Source of the DNA: Mesorhizobium sp. B2-8-5
GTDB lineage: Bacteria; Pseudomonadota; Alphaproteobacteria; Rhizobiales; Rhizobiaceae
Length of the DNA stretch: 64,000 nt
Assembly: GCF_006440675.2 (NCBI RefSeq)
Contig: NZ_CP083951.1
Coordinates: 1,240,001 to 1,304,000 of the forward strand
Reading direction: 5' to 3'
A program made the translations under genes and the position numbers. Below are positions 45,818 to 57,585 of this stretch, one piece after another. The notes under the pieces were generated by a model. The model was not told the DNA's origin and did no database searches. It was given only the letters and a program-made list of their open reading frames with translations. How positions within the stretch are numbered: the first letter of the stretch is position 1; the number at the start of each line of letters is the position of its first letter.

Positions 45818-47413
45818 ATGGCCGTTACCGTGTCTTCGGAGCGCGACACCGTCGCTACTCCAGTCCAGCGCGCTTTTCGCGAAGCGCTCTATGCAGGCGC
45901 CATCTCGCTTGGCCTGTTCGTGCTGTTCATCGGTCTCAGGACAGACCAGAACATCAGCAACGAACTGATCCTGGTGCAGCGCTGGGGCCTGCTGGCCATT
46001 GTGGTCATCGCCACTGCCCTGGGCCGCTTCCTGTATATCGCCTATGGCCAGCCCTTCGTGGCCAGCCTGAAGATCGCCGACATCGACACAGGCCTGCTGC
46101 CCGACACCATGGCGGCACGCTTCTTCAGGACGCCCTACTTCATAGCAGCGGTCGTTGTCGCAGCCTTGCTGTTTGTGCTGGCCGGCTCGCTTGACGGGCT
46201 GCTCGGACCCGACCTTGCCGGCTACGCACGCTTCGTGCGGGCGCTGGCGATCATCTATGCCATCGCCTGGGTAATGTATTATTTCCGGGCCTTCATCCAC
46301 GCCCACTTCTCGGCGTTGGGCATCAGCGCGCTGGCGCTCTATCCGATCGTCGTCGTGCTGGTGCTTGCGCTGATGACAGGATCGATGGCGGGAGGCTTTC
46401 AGGGTTCTCTGAAGTGGGTCGACAATTTCGGCATACAGATCCTGATCTATGTGATGCTGGCCTGGGGGCTGAACATCGTCATCGGCCTCGCTGGCCTGCT
46501 CGATCTCGGTTATGTCGCTTTCTACGCTGTCGGCGCGTACGCCTACGCGCTGCTCGGCACGCATTTCGGCCTGTCGTTCTGGATCCTGCTTCCAGCCGCG
46601 GGCTGCATGGCCGCCTTCTGGGGCGTTATGCTCGGCTTCCCGGTGCTCAGGCTGCGCGGCGATTATCTGGCGATCGTGACGCTGGCCTTCGGCGAGATCA
46701 TCCGCCTCGTCCTGATCAACTGGCGCGAAGTGACCAACGGCTCGGCCGGCATATCCGGCATTCCCAAGGTCTCCTTCTTCGGCCTGATGTCGTTCAACGT
46801 CTCTGATCCGAACTATATCGCCAAGGTGCTGCACATCGCCACATCGAGCGCCTATTACAAGATCTTCCTTTACTATCTGATCCTCGGACTCTGTCTTTTG
46901 ACCGCCTTCGTTACCATCAGGCTGCGCCGGTTGCCGGTCGGCAGGGCGTGGGAAGCGCTACGCGAGGACGAGATCGCCTGCCGCTCGCTCGGCATCAACA
47001 CCACCACCACCAAGCTGACGGCGTTCGCCACCGGCGCCATGTTCGGCGGCTTCGCCGGCTCGTTCTTCGCCGCACGGCAAGGTTTCGTCAGCCCCGAATC
47101 CTTCGTCTTCCTGGAATCGGCGATAGTCCTTGCCATCGTCGTGCTCGGTGGCATGGGTTCGCTGGTCGGCATCGCCGTAGCGGCACTGGTGATGATCGGC
47201 GGCACTGAAGCGTTGCGAGAACTCGACTTCCTGAAGCGGGTCTTCGGTCCCGATTTCACGCCTGAACTGTACCGCATGCTGCTGTTCGGCATGGCCATGG
47301 TCATCGTCATGCTGTGGAAGCCGCGGGGCTTCGTCGGCAGCCGAGAACCGACGGCCTTCCTGAAGGAGCGAAGAGCGGTTTCAAGCTCCTTCACCAAGGA
47401 GGGGCACGGCTGA
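45818..47413 (+). CDS. livM: Branched-chain amino acid ABC transporter permease LivM
   Basis: The second permease, 531 residues, longer than the E. coli protein (about 425) because of an N-terminal part with additional hydrophobic helices. The conserved core has YVMLAWGLNIVIGLAGLLDLGYVAFYAVGAYAYALL, LRLRGDYLAIVTLAFGEIIRL, VGRAWEALREDEIACRSLGIN and VLGGMGSLVGIAVAAL. Its stop overlaps the livG start (TGATG), so translation is coupled. Extended LivM proteins are, to my knowledge, common in rhizobia. Confidence 0.95.
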   Translation: MAVTVSSERDTVATPVQRAFREALYAGAISLGLFVLFIGLRTDQNISNELILVQRWGLLAIVVIATALGRFLYIAYGQPFVASLKIADIDTGLLPDTMAARFFRTPYFIAAVVVAALLFVLAGSLDGLLGPDLAGYARFVRALAIIYAIAWVMYYFRAFIHAHFSALGISALALYPIVVVLVLALMTGSMAGGFQGSLKWVDNFGIQILIYVMLAWGLNIVIGLAGLLDLGYVAFYAVGAYAYALLGTHFGLSFWILLPAAGCMAAFWGVMLGFPVLRLRGDYLAIVTLAFGEIIRLVLINWREVTNGSAGISGIPKVSFFGLMSFNVSDPNYIAKVLHIATSSAYYKIFLYYLILGLCLLTAFVTIRLRRLPVGRAWEALREDEIACRSLGINTTTTKLTAFATGAMFGGFAGSFFAARQGFVSPESFVFLESAIVLAIVVLGGMGSLVGIAVAALVMIGGTEALRELDFLKRVFGPDFTPELYRMLLFGMAMVIVMLWKPRGFVGSREPTAFLKERRAVSSSFTKEGHG

Positions 47414-48822
47414 TGAACGCGACCCCTTCCTCGAAAGACTTCATCCTGCAGGTCGAGCATCTGTCGATGAAGTTCGGCGGCCTGGTCGCTATCGGCGACC
47501 TGTCGTTCCAGGCCAGGCGCGGCGAGATCACCGCGCTGATCGGCCCGAACGGCGCCGGCAAGACCACGGTGTTCAACTGCATCACCGGCTTCTACAAGCC
47601 GTCTGAGGGCATGATCACGCTGAACCGGAACGACGGCTCGACGTATCTGCTCGAGCGCCTGCCCAACCATGAGATCCCGGCGCGCGCCAAGGTAGCGCGC
47701 ACTTTCCAGAACATCCGCCTGTTCTCGGGCATGACACTGCTGGAGAACCTTCTGGTCGCACAGCACAACAAGCTGATGAAGGCTTCGGGCTATACGCTTC
47801 TTGGCCTCTTCGGCTTTCCGAGCTATCGCCAGGCCTCGGCCGAGTCGATCGAGCTCGCGAGGCACTGGCTGGAGAAGGCCGATCTCGTCGACCGCGCCGA
47901 CGATCCCGCCGGCGACCTGCCCTATGGCGCGCAGCGGCGCCTGGAAATCGCGCGCGCCATGTGCACGGGGCCGGAGCTTCTGTGCCTGGACGAACCGGCC
48001 GCCGGCCTCAATCCGAAGGAATCGGCGGCGCTCAACGAGCTGTTGATGGGCATCAAGAGCACCGGCACCTCGATCCTGCTCATAGAGCACGACATGTCTG
48101 TGGTGATGCAGATCTCCGATCACGTCGTGGTGCTCGAATACGGCCGCAAGATCTCCGACGGCAATCCGCAGTCGGTGCGCACCGATCCGCGCGTCATCGC
48201 CGCCTATCTCGGCGTCGACGACGAGGAGGTGCAAGAAGTGCTGACCGAAGTCGGCGACGAGGACGTCATCGAGCAGCTCGACACCGGGCCGGATGCGGCG
48301 CACGGACCGGGCAATTCCGCTTCAATGATGGCCGGGCCGGTTTCCGACAGCGTCGAACACGCCGACGAGGGCGAGCGGGTCACGGTGTCGAAGGGCGCCT
48401 CGAAAGCGGCGCAGGTCGATGCGCGCGCCGCGGCGATCGCCAGCAAGCCGATCGCGGCTCCGGCAGCGACGAAGCCGGCGGCGAAGAAGCCGGCCGCAAA
48501 AGCGCCGGCGAAAAAGGCAACCGCAAAGGCCCCGGCCACGAAAGCCGGCGGCATCTCCAATCGCCTCGACGCGCCGCGTGGCGGCAAGGCAGACAGTCTG
48601 ATCCGCATCAAGGGTATCGGTCCGGTCAACGAGCGCAAGCTGAACGAGCACGGAATCTTCCATTTCGACCAGATAGCGGCCTGGAAGAAGGCCGACATCG
48701 AGGCGGCGGAGGCCTATCTCGCCTTTGACGGGCGTATTGCCCGCGAAGACTGGATCGGCCAGGCGAAGACGCTGGCGAAGGAAGTGGCGGCCAAGCCCGC
48801 GACGCGTGGAGGGCGTAAATAA
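47413..48822 (+). CDS. livG: LivG ATP-binding protein with C-terminal helix-hairpin-helix extension
   Basis: 469 residues, against about 255 for a normal LivG. Residues 1 to about 275 are the ABC ATPase: Walker A GPNGAGKTT, LivG-type RTFQNIRLF, signature LPYGAQRRLEIARAM, Walker B LLCLDEPAAGLN. Then comes an acidic stretch, an Ala/Lys/Pro-rich linker, and a final domain DSLIRIKGIGPVNERKLNEHGI...FDGRIAREDWIGQAKTLAKE, closely like the tail of L21 in this window. The extension's role is unknown. Overlaps livM upstream and livF downstream (TAATG). Confidence 0.93.
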   Translation: MNATPSSKDFILQVEHLSMKFGGLVAIGDLSFQARRGEITALIGPNGAGKTTVFNCITGFYKPSEGMITLNRNDGSTYLLERLPNHEIPARAKVARTFQNIRLFSGMTLLENLLVAQHNKLMKASGYTLLGLFGFPSYRQASAESIELARHWLEKADLVDRADDPAGDLPYGAQRRLEIARAMCTGPELLCLDEPAAGLNPKESAALNELLMGIKSTGTSILLIEHDMSVVMQISDHVVVLEYGRKISDGNPQSVRTDPRVIAAYLGVDDEEVQEVLTEVGDEDVIEQLDTGPDAAHGPGNSASMMAGPVSDSVEHADEGERVTVSKGASKAAQVDARAAAIASKPIAAPAATKPAAKKPAAKAPAKKATAKAPATKAGGISNRLDAPRGGKADSLIRIKGIGPVNERKLNEHGIFHFDQIAAWKKADIEAAEAYLAFDGRIAREDWIGQAKTLAKEVAAKPATRGGRK

Positions 48823-49550
48823 TGGCCGGCACAACGCTGCTCGACATCAAGGGTGTCGAGACCTACTACGGCAACATCCGCGCGCTGAACGGCGTCGATG
48901 TCAGCGTCAACCAGGGTGAGATCGTGGCGCTGATCGGTGCCAACGGCGCCGGCAAGTCGACGCTGATGATGACCATCTTCGGCGCGCCGCGCGCCCGCAC
49001 CGGCACCATCACCTTCGCCGGCACGAACATCACCAAGATGCCGACGCATGAGATCGCACGCCTGCGTATCGCCCAGTCGCCGGAAGGACGCCGCATCTTC
49101 CCGCGCATGACGGTGATGGAAAACCTGCAGATGGGCGCCAGCCTCGACAACCTCAAACATTATGACGAGGACGTCGAGAAGGTGTTCACGCTGTTCCCTC
49201 GGCTCAAGGAACGCATCGGCCAGCGCGGCGGCACGCTGTCGGGCGGCGAGCAGCAGATGTTGTCGATCGGGCGCGCCCTGATGGCGCGGCCGAAACTGCT
49301 TCTGCTCGACGAGCCGTCGCTTGGTCTCGCGCCGCTGATCGTCAAGCAGATCTTCGACGCCATCCGCGAACTCAACAAGACGCAAGGGTTGACCGTGTTC
49401 CTGGTCGAGCAGAACGCTTTTGGGGCGCTCAAACTCGCCACGCGCGGCTATGTCATGGTCAACGGCAATGTGACGATGAGCGGCACCGGCAAGGAACTGC
49501 TCGCCAATCCGGAAGTGCGCGCCGCCTATCTCGAAGGCGGACATCACTGA
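48822..49550 (+). CDS. livF: Branched-chain amino acid ABC transporter ATP-binding protein LivF
   Basis: A 242-residue ABC ATPase partnering LivG. It shows VETYYGNIRALNGVDVSVNQGE, Walker A GANGAGKST, QSPEGRRIFPRMTVMENL (LivF-specific), signature LSGGEQQMLSIGRALM and Walker B LLLLDEPSLGLAP. The length matches the family; there is no extension as in LivG. The ATG overlaps the livG stop by one base. Confidence 0.96.
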   Translation: MAGTTLLDIKGVETYYGNIRALNGVDVSVNQGEIVALIGANGAGKSTLMMTIFGAPRARTGTITFAGTNITKMPTHEIARLRIAQSPEGRRIFPRMTVMENLQMGASLDNLKHYDEDVEKVFTLFPRLKERIGQRGGTLSGGEQQMLSIGRALMARPKLLLLDEPSLGLAPLIVKQIFDAIRELNKTQGLTVFLVEQNAFGALKLATRGYVMVNGNVTMSGTGKELLANPEVRAAYLEGGHH

Positions 49551-49567
49551 GATCGAGGACATCAATC

Positions 49568-49915
49568 ATGCAAGGCATTATCTACGAAGAAGCCTCGATC
49601 TGGCAGTTCCTGTTCGTCACCTGCCTGCTTGGCGGCTGGGCGGCATGGATGACCGGCAAGGCCGCCGCTCAGACTTGGAGCACCTACGTTCAGCTGTTCT
49701 TCTACATGCTCGGTCTCGGCATCGGCATCAGATTCATCCATCACGCCTTGTTCGACGGCACGATGTTCTCACTGCATTACTATATCATCGATACCATCGT
49801 GCTGATGATATTGGGCTTCCTCGGCTATCAATACACGCGCACCAACCAAATGGTCACACAGTATAACTGGCTCTATGAAAGAGCTTCCTTATTAAGCTGG
49901 AAACCGAAAGGTTGA
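49568..49915 (+). CDS. Small membrane protein of the DUF6867 type inside the liv operon
   Basis: A 115-residue protein with three hydrophobic segments (about 12-32, 41-60 and 68-90) and a short polar C-terminal tail ending in LSWKPKG. I associate it with DUF6867, a family found beside liv genes in alphaproteobacteria. Its place between livF and livK, 17 bp after livF and on the same strand, suggests an accessory membrane subunit or a quality-control factor for this transporter. No function is known to me. Confidence 0.75.
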   Translation: MQGIIYEEASIWQFLFVTCLLGGWAAWMTGKAAAQTWSTYVQLFFYMLGLGIGIRFIHHALFDGTMFSLHYYIIDTIVLMILGFLGYQYTRTNQMVTQYNWLYERASLLSWKPKG

Positions 49916-50051
49916 CGTTCACCATTACGCCGTTTCCGGCATGAATCGGCGTGACAAGTGCCTGAAAATCGGCATTCTATGCTTTCTGCGATAAGGGTGG
50001 GCATCGCATGAAAGTATCATCCACGCCCACTCCGTAAATGGGAGCGTTTCA

Positions 50052-51170
50052 ATGAAAAAATCACTCTTGTCCGCCGTTGCGCTGACCGCGTTCGTCGCGT
50101 TCAGCGGCAGCGCGTGGGCCGCTGACATCCTGATCGGCGTCGCCGGTCCGATCACCGGCCCGAACGCCGCTTTCGGCGCACAGCTGCAAAAGGGCGCGGA
50201 ACAGGCGATCGCCGACATCAACGCGGCGGGCGGCGTCAATGGCCAGCAGCTCAAGCTCGAGATCGGCGACGACGTCTCCGATCCCAAGCAGGGCATCTCG
50301 GTCGCCAACAAGTTCGTCGCCGACGGCGTCAAGTTCGTCGACGGCCATTTCAACTCCGGCGTCTCGATCCCGGCCTCGGAAGTCTACCAGGAAAACGGCA
50401 TTCTCGAGATCACGCCGGCCGCGACCAACCCGAAGTTCACCGAGCGCGGCATGTGGAACACCTTCCGCACCTGCGGTCGTGACGACCAGCAGGGCAAGGT
50501 GGCCGGCGACTACATCGCCAAGAACTTCAAGGATGCCAAGATCGCCATCATCCACGACAAGACGCCTTATGGTCAGGGCCTCGCCGACGAGACCAAGAAG
50601 AACCTCAACGCCAACGGCATCACGGAAGTGTTGTACGAAGGCGTGAATGTCGGCGACAAGGACTTCTCCGCCCTCATCGCCAAGATGAAGGAAAACGGCG
50701 TCACGCTCATCTACTGGGGCGGCCTGCACACCGAAGCCGGTCTGATCATTCGTCAGTCGGCCGATCAGGGCCTGAAGGCGCCGCTGTTCTCGGGCGACGG
50801 CATCGTCTCCAACGAACTGGCTTCGATCGCGGGCGACGCCGTTGCCGGCACGCTCAACACCTTCGCTCCGGATCCGCGCAAGAATCCGGCCGCCAAGGAA
50901 GTGGTCGAGAAGTTCCGCGCCAACGGCTTCGAGCCGGAAGCCTACACGCTCTACTCCTATGCCGCGGTGCAGATCATCGCCCAGGCCATCGCCAAGACCG
51001 GCTCGGCCGACGACGCGCAGAAGGTTGCGGAGACGATCAGGGCCAACACCTGGAAAACCGCTATCGGTGACATCGGCTACGACGCCAAGGGCGACATCAC
51101 CCGTCCTGACTATGTCATCTATGAGTGGAAGAAGGGCGACGACGGCAAGTACAGCTACTTCGAGAAATAA
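50052..51170 (+). CDS. livK: Branched-chain amino acid ABC transporter substrate-binding protein
   Basis: A 372-residue periplasmic binding protein. The signal peptide [19 protein letters not shown] is cleaved before [10 protein letters not shown]. The LivK/LivJ pattern follows: [62 protein letters not shown] and a C-terminal [26 protein letters not shown] precedes the ATG. A 136-bp gap from the DUF6867 gene may hold its own promoter, since binding proteins are usually made in excess. A strong terminator follows. Confidence 0.95.
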   Translation: MKKSLLSAVALTAFVAFSGSAWAADILIGVAGPITGPNAAFGAQLQKGAEQAIADINAAGGVNGQQLKLEIGDDVSDPKQGISVANKFVADGVKFVDGHFNSGVSIPASEVYQENGILEITPAATNPKFTERGMWNTFRTCGRDDQQGKVAGDYIAKNFKDAKIAIIHDKTPYGQGLADETKKNLNANGITEVLYEGVNVGDKDFSALIAKMKENGVTLIYWGGLHTEAGLIIRQSADQGLKAPLFSGDGIVSNELASIAGDAVAGTLNTFAPDPRKNPAAKEVVEKFRANGFEPEAYTLYSYAAVQIIAQAIAKTGSADDAQKVAETIRANTWKTAIGDIGYDAKGDITRPDYVIYEWKKGDDGKYSYFEK

Positions 51171-51181
51171 GCCGGCAAACC

Positions 51182-51252
51182 CTAAAGCAGGTCGTGAGAT
51201 CTGCTTTAGCCTACGTTTCGGAAATGCCCGGCGCGAGCGCCGGGCATTTTCG
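51182..51252 (+). terminator. Double hairpin terminator after livK
   Basis: CTAAAGCAG (51182-51190) pairs with CTGCTTTAG (51201-51209). A second, stronger hairpin, AAATGCCCGGCGC (51222-51234) with GCGCCGGGCATTT (51237-51249), is followed by TTTCG. The second is a standard rho-independent shape closing the liv operon. Confidence 0.8.
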
Positions 51253-51466
51253 TTTGCGGGTGGGGCCGACCGGAAAGCTCCGCGCCGCGCGCTCGGGAAT
51301 GCCCGTCGGCCGCCCGCTTACGGTATTCGAAGAACGGCAATAACAGTTTGACGCAAACAAGCGACTTAAATCGTTTTAGGTGTCGCTCAAATTTGTTTGC
51401 ACTGCAGCATTTTCACGCTAATCATTGCGCCGGTTCATCTTCCCCTACGCTGCTGGAGCCCAGTCC

Positions 51467-54925
<3,459 letters not shown>

Positions 54926-54933
54926 GGTGTGTC

Positions 54934-55020
54934 GATATTCAGGCGAGGCCGGCCTGCAAACGGCGGCTTCCCTGCGCTTCTCGGTATCCGCCATTTTCGA
55001 CTCGGCCTGACCTGAATATC
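54934..55020. repeat. Dispersed palindromic repeat, copy 2
   Basis: Opens with GATATTCAGG and closes with the exact complement CCTGAATATC. The interior (CGAGGCCGGCCTGCAAA, GGCTTCC, GCGCTTCTCGGTA, CATTTTCGACTCGGCCTGA) matches copy 1 at 15196-15313. It begins 9 bases after the pyc stop. Confidence 0.8.
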
Positions 55021-55157
55021 GGCGCACCTTAAGATGTGCCCAGCCGTCCACAGCCGCTCGACAAGTGTCTTGACCCGCCGCGTCCGCTCGGGCAGGGAAC
55101 CCGCTCCAATTCGCCGTGGCGGGAATCGCCATGGCTCCAGAAGACGCGGAGAAAAAA

Positions 55158-55418
55158 ATGGCCGACGAAATCACCGAGACCAGCCAGACTGTAGCCGCCG
55201 GCCAGCTGCGCACCATCATCGAGCGCATCGAGCGGCTCGAGGAAGAGAAGAAGACGATCTCCGACGACATCAAGGACGTCTATGCCGAAGCCAAGGGCAC
55301 CGGCTTCGACACCAAGGCGATCCGCACGATCGTGCGCCTGCGCAAGAAGGACCAGGCCGAGCGCCAGGAAGAAGAGTCGATCCTGGATCTCTACAAGGCC
55401 GCCCTCGGCATGGCGTAA
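55158..55418 (+). CDS. GapR-type nucleoid protein (DUF2312)
   Basis: An 86-residue DUF2312 protein. Family features are [54 protein letters not shown], a coiled coil followed by a basic helix. Its Caulobacter member GapR binds AT-rich, overtwisted DNA ahead of replication and transcription machinery, and is needed for normal chromosome replication. ATG 55158 has GGAG upstream; the open frame before it is not family-like. Confidence 0.9.
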   Translation: MADEITETSQTVAAGQLRTIIERIERLEEEKKTISDDIKDVYAEAKGTGFDTKAIRTIVRLRKKDQAERQEEESILDLYKAALGMA

Positions 55419-55440
55419 GCCTCGTGGCCGGAGACCGGCC

Positions 55441-55890
55441 ATGAACGAATTCGACTTCGGCGGCCGTCGCGCCTCGGAGTTCCGCCATCGCGGCTTCTGG
55501 GCGCTGTTCGCGGAGAGGCATCCGGAAGAAAGGGGAAGGATGGCGCGGCGCGGGCCGTGGTTCTGGCAGCGTGGGCTGCCGGACTTCGCCCTGGTCCTTT
55601 CGATGTATGTCGCGCCGGCGCAGAACCATGTCGGCGTCTTCTTCGGGCGCAATGAGAAGTTCGGCGCCACGGAGTCCTGGTCGCGGCTGAAACCGTTCCA
55701 GCCGGCGATCGAGGCCAGGCTGAAGCTCAGGCCCGAACAGAGCTGTGAGGGTCTCGGCATCAACTCGATGTGGCGGGTGAACTGCTACGCCGAGGACAAC
55801 TGGCCGGCCATGACCGACTGGCTGGTGAGGGAATGCTCACGCTTCGAAGAAGCCGTTGTCGAGGTGCTCGGAGACGAAGGCCTGCCGTAA
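55441..55890 (+). CDS. Hypothetical protein
   Basis: A 149-residue soluble protein, rich in Trp and Arg, with no signal peptide or membrane segment. The stretch FALVLSMYVAPAQNHVGVFFGRNEKFGATESWSRL resembles DUF4268-like domains that occur in nuclease-associated or standalone proteins, but I am not sure of the family. ATG 55441 lies 22 bp after the GapR-type gene and could be co-transcribed with it. Confidence 0.7.
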   Translation: MNEFDFGGRRASEFRHRGFWALFAERHPEERGRMARRGPWFWQRGLPDFALVLSMYVAPAQNHVGVFFGRNEKFGATESWSRLKPFQPAIEARLKLRPEQSCEGLGINSMWRVNCYAEDNWPAMTDWLVRECSRFEEAVVEVLGDEGLP

Positions 55891-55912
55891 GATTGACTGC
55901 CTACCGCTGCGC

Positions 55913-56431
55913 TTACGCGCCTTCAGCTCGCCGCCGCCCATCGCGGCCGATCTCATCCAGACGCTGCTGCAGGGCCAGGTGATCGAGCGATGTTATCGGC
56001 AGGTTCGTGAACAGCGCGATGCGGTTGCCGACCATGCGATAGGCCTCGGCGAAAGCGAAATGCTGCTCGGCTTCAGTGCCACTGGCCTTGGAGGGATCGG
56101 GGACAGCCCAAAGCGCGGTCATCGGATGGCCTGGCCAGACCGGACAGCTTTCATTCGCTGTGGTGTCGCAGAGGGTGAAGACGAAGTCCATCTTCGGTGT
56201 GTCCGGCCCTGAAAATTCGTCCCAGCTCTTCGACCGGGCAAACGACGTGTCGTGGCCCATGCTCTCCAACAACTGAATCGCATGGGGATGGACGGTGCCT
56301 TTCGGTCGCGAGCCAGCAGAATAGCCCTTGAAGCGGCCGGCCCCGAGCTTGTTAAGTATGGCTTCGGCCATGATCGAGCGGGCCGAATTGGCATTGCAGA
56401 GAAAGAGAACGTTGTAGACCTGATCGCTCAT
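55913..56431 (-). CDS. ArsC-type low-molecular-weight phosphatase/arsenate reductase
   Basis: A 172-residue protein of the thioredoxin-coupled ArsC/LMW phosphatase fold. The P-loop is VLFLCNANSARSIMAEAIL, with the catalytic Cys near residue 11 and the C-x5-R-S pattern. SAGSRPKGTVHPHAIQLLESMGHD, KSWDEF and the later Cys in FTLCDTTANESCPVWPG are typical of ArsC proteins that use extra cysteines. ATG 56431 has AGGAG upstream; the frame opens at 56482. No other ars genes (arsR, arsB) are present, so arsenate may not be its main substrate. Confidence 0.85.
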   Translation of the reverse strand: MSDQVYNVLFLCNANSARSIMAEAILNKLGAGRFKGYSAGSRPKGTVHPHAIQLLESMGHDTSFARSKSWDEFSGPDTPKMDFVFTLCDTTANESCPVWPGHPMTALWAVPDPSKASGTEAEQHFAFAEAYRMVGNRIALFTNLPITSLDHLALQQRLDEIGRDGRRRAEGA

Positions 56432-56591
56432 TCCGAACTCCTGGGTGTTGCGGCGAAAACGACAGAATACGATATGGGTCACGTGTCTGTGATCGTACAG
56501 GTTTTGGCGGCGGATTCTGCGGCATCAGCATCAAATTTCGCGGCATCATCCCGCCGAAACCCCCGGCGCTCCGCTCAACGAGGCTTGATTG

Positions 56592-56933
56592 ATGGGTGAC
56601 TTCGACTCCACGGGCGTGACAGCGCTAATCGATCACAAAGCCGGCTTCTTGCGCTCACGCTGGAGGGGCGAAGCGCCGCTCGACCGGCTGTTCTGGCGCG
56701 ACATGCTGCTTGTCGGGACGATCTTGAGCGTCGCCTCTTCGGCGCTGGCGCTGGTCCTGCTTGGGCTGAAGCTGCCGCTCTGGCTGGTGCTGGCGGTGCA
56801 TTTCCTCCCCGTTCCCTACACCATCTTCCTGACGGTCGCCGTCTGGCGGACCGCGGAGAAGACCGGGGGTTTCAAGGCGCAACTGATGATGCTGGGTTCC
56901 GCGCTCTGGCTGATCGCGACGGCCATCGTCTAA
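56592..56933 (+). CDS. Hypothetical membrane protein
   Basis: A 113-residue protein with three hydrophobic helices (about 38-60, 63-85 and 95-113), the last reaching the C terminus. The N-terminal 35 residues are polar. I do not recognise the family. ATG 56592 follows GAGG; a TTG just before it at 56589 is possible. The TAA stop lies inside a dispersed hairpin repeat. Confidence 0.7.
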   Translation: MGDFDSTGVTALIDHKAGFLRSRWRGEAPLDRLFWRDMLLVGTILSVASSALALVLLGLKLPLWLVLAVHFLPVPYTIFLTVAVWRTAEKTGGFKAQLMMLGSALWLIATAIV

Positions 56934-56972
56934 AGCGCGTCGCGTCGAAACGGATTCACGCGACGCGCTTTA
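56931..56972. repeat. Hairpin repeat AAAGCGCGTCGCG type, copy 1
   Basis: TAAAGCGCGTCGCGT (56931-56945) and ACGCGACGCGCTTTA (56958-56972) form a perfect 15-bp stem with a 12-base loop CGAAACGGATTC. It includes the stop codon of the preceding gene. A related copy is at 61202-61240, also starting at a stop codon. Confidence 0.8.
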
Positions 56973-57039
56973 GGTCGTTGCTTGATGCATGTCGTTGTCG
57001 CAAAACCGAGGTCACTTTTGCGCGACATACATTAGAGCA

Positions 57040-57067
57040 TGAAAAAGGGCGGCCGAGACCGCCCTTT
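57040..57067 (-). terminator. Rho-independent terminator of msrB
   Basis: Read on the minus strand, AAAGGGCGG and CCGCCCTTT form a 9-bp stem with a TCTCGG loop, followed by TTTTTC. It sits 20 bases after the msrB stop. The same hairpin could serve the convergent membrane-protein gene less well, as there is no T-run on the + strand. Confidence 0.8.
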
Positions 57068-57087
57068 GCGAAGTCATTCCCGAGGCT

Positions 57088-57492
57088 TCAGGCTGCCGGC
57101 TCGAAGCGCAGCGCCACGCCATTGATGCAATAGCGCAGGCCGGTCGGCGGCGGGCCATCCTCGAAGACATGGCCGAGATGGCTGCCGCAGCGCGCGCAAT
57201 GGCATTCGGTGCGGACCATGCCGTAGCTACGGTCGACGGTGGTGTCGATCGAGCCCGGGACCGGATCGTTGAAGCTCGGCCAGCCGGTGCCGCTCTCGAA
57301 CTTCAGCTTGGATTCGAACAGCGGCTGGTCGCAGCCGACACAGTAGAAGGTGCCGGCGCGCTTCTCGTAGAGCAGGGCGCAGCTGCCGGGGCGCTCGGTG
57401 CCGTGGTTGCGCATCACGGCATATTGCTCCGGCGTCAGCCGGGCGCGCCACTCGGCATCGGTGCGGGTGACGGGATAGGCGTGGGTGTCCAT
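57088..57492 (-). CDS. msrB: Peptide-methionine (R)-S-oxide reductase
   Basis: Repairs oxidised methionine (R-sulfoxide) in proteins. A 134-residue Msr[24 protein letters not shown], two zinc CxxC pairs (CVGC and CARC), [46 protein letters not shown] with the catalytic Cys in RYCIN. ATG 57492 has GAGGAG upstream; the frame opens at 57531. No MsrA gene adjoins it. Confidence 0.96.
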   Translation of the reverse strand: MDTHAYPVTRTDAEWRARLTPEQYAVMRNHGTERPGSCALLYEKRAGTFYCVGCDQPLFESKLKFESGTGWPSFNDPVPGSIDTTVDRSYGMVRTECHCARCGSHLGHVFEDGPPPTGLRYCINGVALRFEPAA

Positions 57493-57585
57493 GGAATCTC
57501 CTCGGCCTTGGCGGCTCGTCGTTGCTTGCAACGGGTATTCGTCGGAACATAGGCATTTGTTACAAACGCCGCCAGTGAAAGCGAG

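Noticed and set aside
44704..46834. Two long minus-strand frames opposite livH and livM
   Set aside because: They are rich in His, Asp and Gln, as antisense images of membrane-protein genes are, and show no domains.
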